Of a stretch of DNA of 20,727 nt, positions 20,549 to 20,727 are shown piece by piece (position 1 is the stretch's first letter; the number at the start of each line of letters is the position of its first letter). A program made the translations under genes and the position numbers. The notes beneath the pieces are model-generated. The model did no database searches. It was not told where the DNA came from and saw only the letters and a program-made list of their open reading frames with translations. The stretch is from a virus. The DNA lies in the IMG/VR virus record IMGVR_UViG_3300022752_000469, positions 1-20,727 of that record. One strand, 5' to 3'.

Positions 20549-20727
20549 TTACCAATACCCTGTGTAAGTGGTTTTGAACCCTAGTAGCTTAGCCATACGG
20601 GGCAATGCACAACTCCAGTACGACGCCTTTGTTCTGTCTTTTTTATTAGGACAATCATGTCTTTTTGAAAACGCTTGACGTGCTTTAGGATTATTAAGTT
20701 TTGCTCTTAATCCACCACCTGCCATAC
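20549..20727 (-). CDS. Small basic Cys/Trp protein, possibly partial at the window edge
   Basis: This frame reads 58 residues from an ATG at 20725 (MAGGGLRAKLNNPKARQAFS) to TAA at 20551-20549. The reading frame stays open to the window edge, so the protein may be longer. It is rich in Lys and Arg. A conserved-looking core (KRHDCPNKKDRTKASYWSCA) and a terminal GYW resemble the C-termini of small marine-phage proteins. Two Cys and a His could bind metal, but this is not shown. Its basic, Cys/Trp composition resembles the protein at 19492-19875, on the other side of the inserted endonuclease gene. The codons are in phase and there are no internal stops. Confidence 0.65.
   Translation of the reverse strand, partial: MAGGGLRAKLNNPKARQAFSKRHDCPNKKDRTKASYWSCALPRMAKLLGFKTTYTGYW

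Noticed and set aside
20560-20610. tRNA-like GGTTTTGAACCC string near the right edge
   Set aside because: It is explained by the coding frame of the small basic protein, and no acceptor or anticodon arms fit around it.

Overview
The window is part of the genome of a T4-like, contractile-tailed phage (Caudoviricetes), probably marine or freshwater and not a close relative of T4. Every gene lies on the minus strand, the DNA is AT-rich, and three T4 head-assembly genes are clear: the large terminase (gp17-like, 5558-7129), the portal (gp20-like, 3641-5530) and the prohead protease (gp21-like, 151-762). Most start codons lack a Shine-Dalgarno sequence and sit behind A-rich leaders. One upstream region has a TTTG-N19-TATCTTTA match to the Bacteroidota promoter. 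Both hint at a Bacteroidota host, but this is inference.

Three Rho-independent terminators divide the genes, read right to left, into blocks. Block 1 (20727 to 11341) holds a partial small basic gene, a GIY-YIG homing endonuclease, a Cys-rich small protein, a WC-domain plus leucine-rich-repeat protein, a stand-alone copy of a small cupin-like domain, an 873-residue WC-domain protein, a short Pro/Thr/Lys-rich protein, a 527-residue protein carrying the second copy of the cupin-like domain, two membrane-segment proteins and a coiled-coil protein. It ends in a 211-bp gap with an endonuclease remnant, a tRNA-like fragment and a terminator. Block 2 (11311 to 8524) holds an FAD-dependent oxidoreductase, a second GIY-YIG endonuclease, a MORN-like protein and an acidic protein. 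Block 3 (8511 to 91) holds a P-loop kinase, a fused small protein, terminase, portal, three uncharacterised head-region genes and the protease.

The most interesting signal is that many otherwise unrelated proteins begin with one of two short leaders. Type A is an amphipathic helix (as in MKINELKQIIREEIEKVLAE). Type B looks like MNKEFLxMQKxAGIITE. Both end in [L/I]-x-E, the T4 prohead-protease consensus, and the protease is encoded in the same window. In T4, internal proteins enter the prohead through an N-terminal targeting peptide that gp21 then removes. I therefore propose that this region encodes an expanded set of internal head proteins, including membrane-active and LRR types, that would be packaged, cleaved and perhaps injected. 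In two proteins a leader also occurs internally, suggesting gene fusions or cleavable polyproteins.

A second signal is a recurrent 10-mer, TTATAAATAT on the plus strand, found with two near variants at nine gene boundaries. It contains the T4 late-promoter core TATAAATA, but facing away from the genes. No intergenic stretch exceeds 300 bases. No CRISPR array or intact tRNA was seen.
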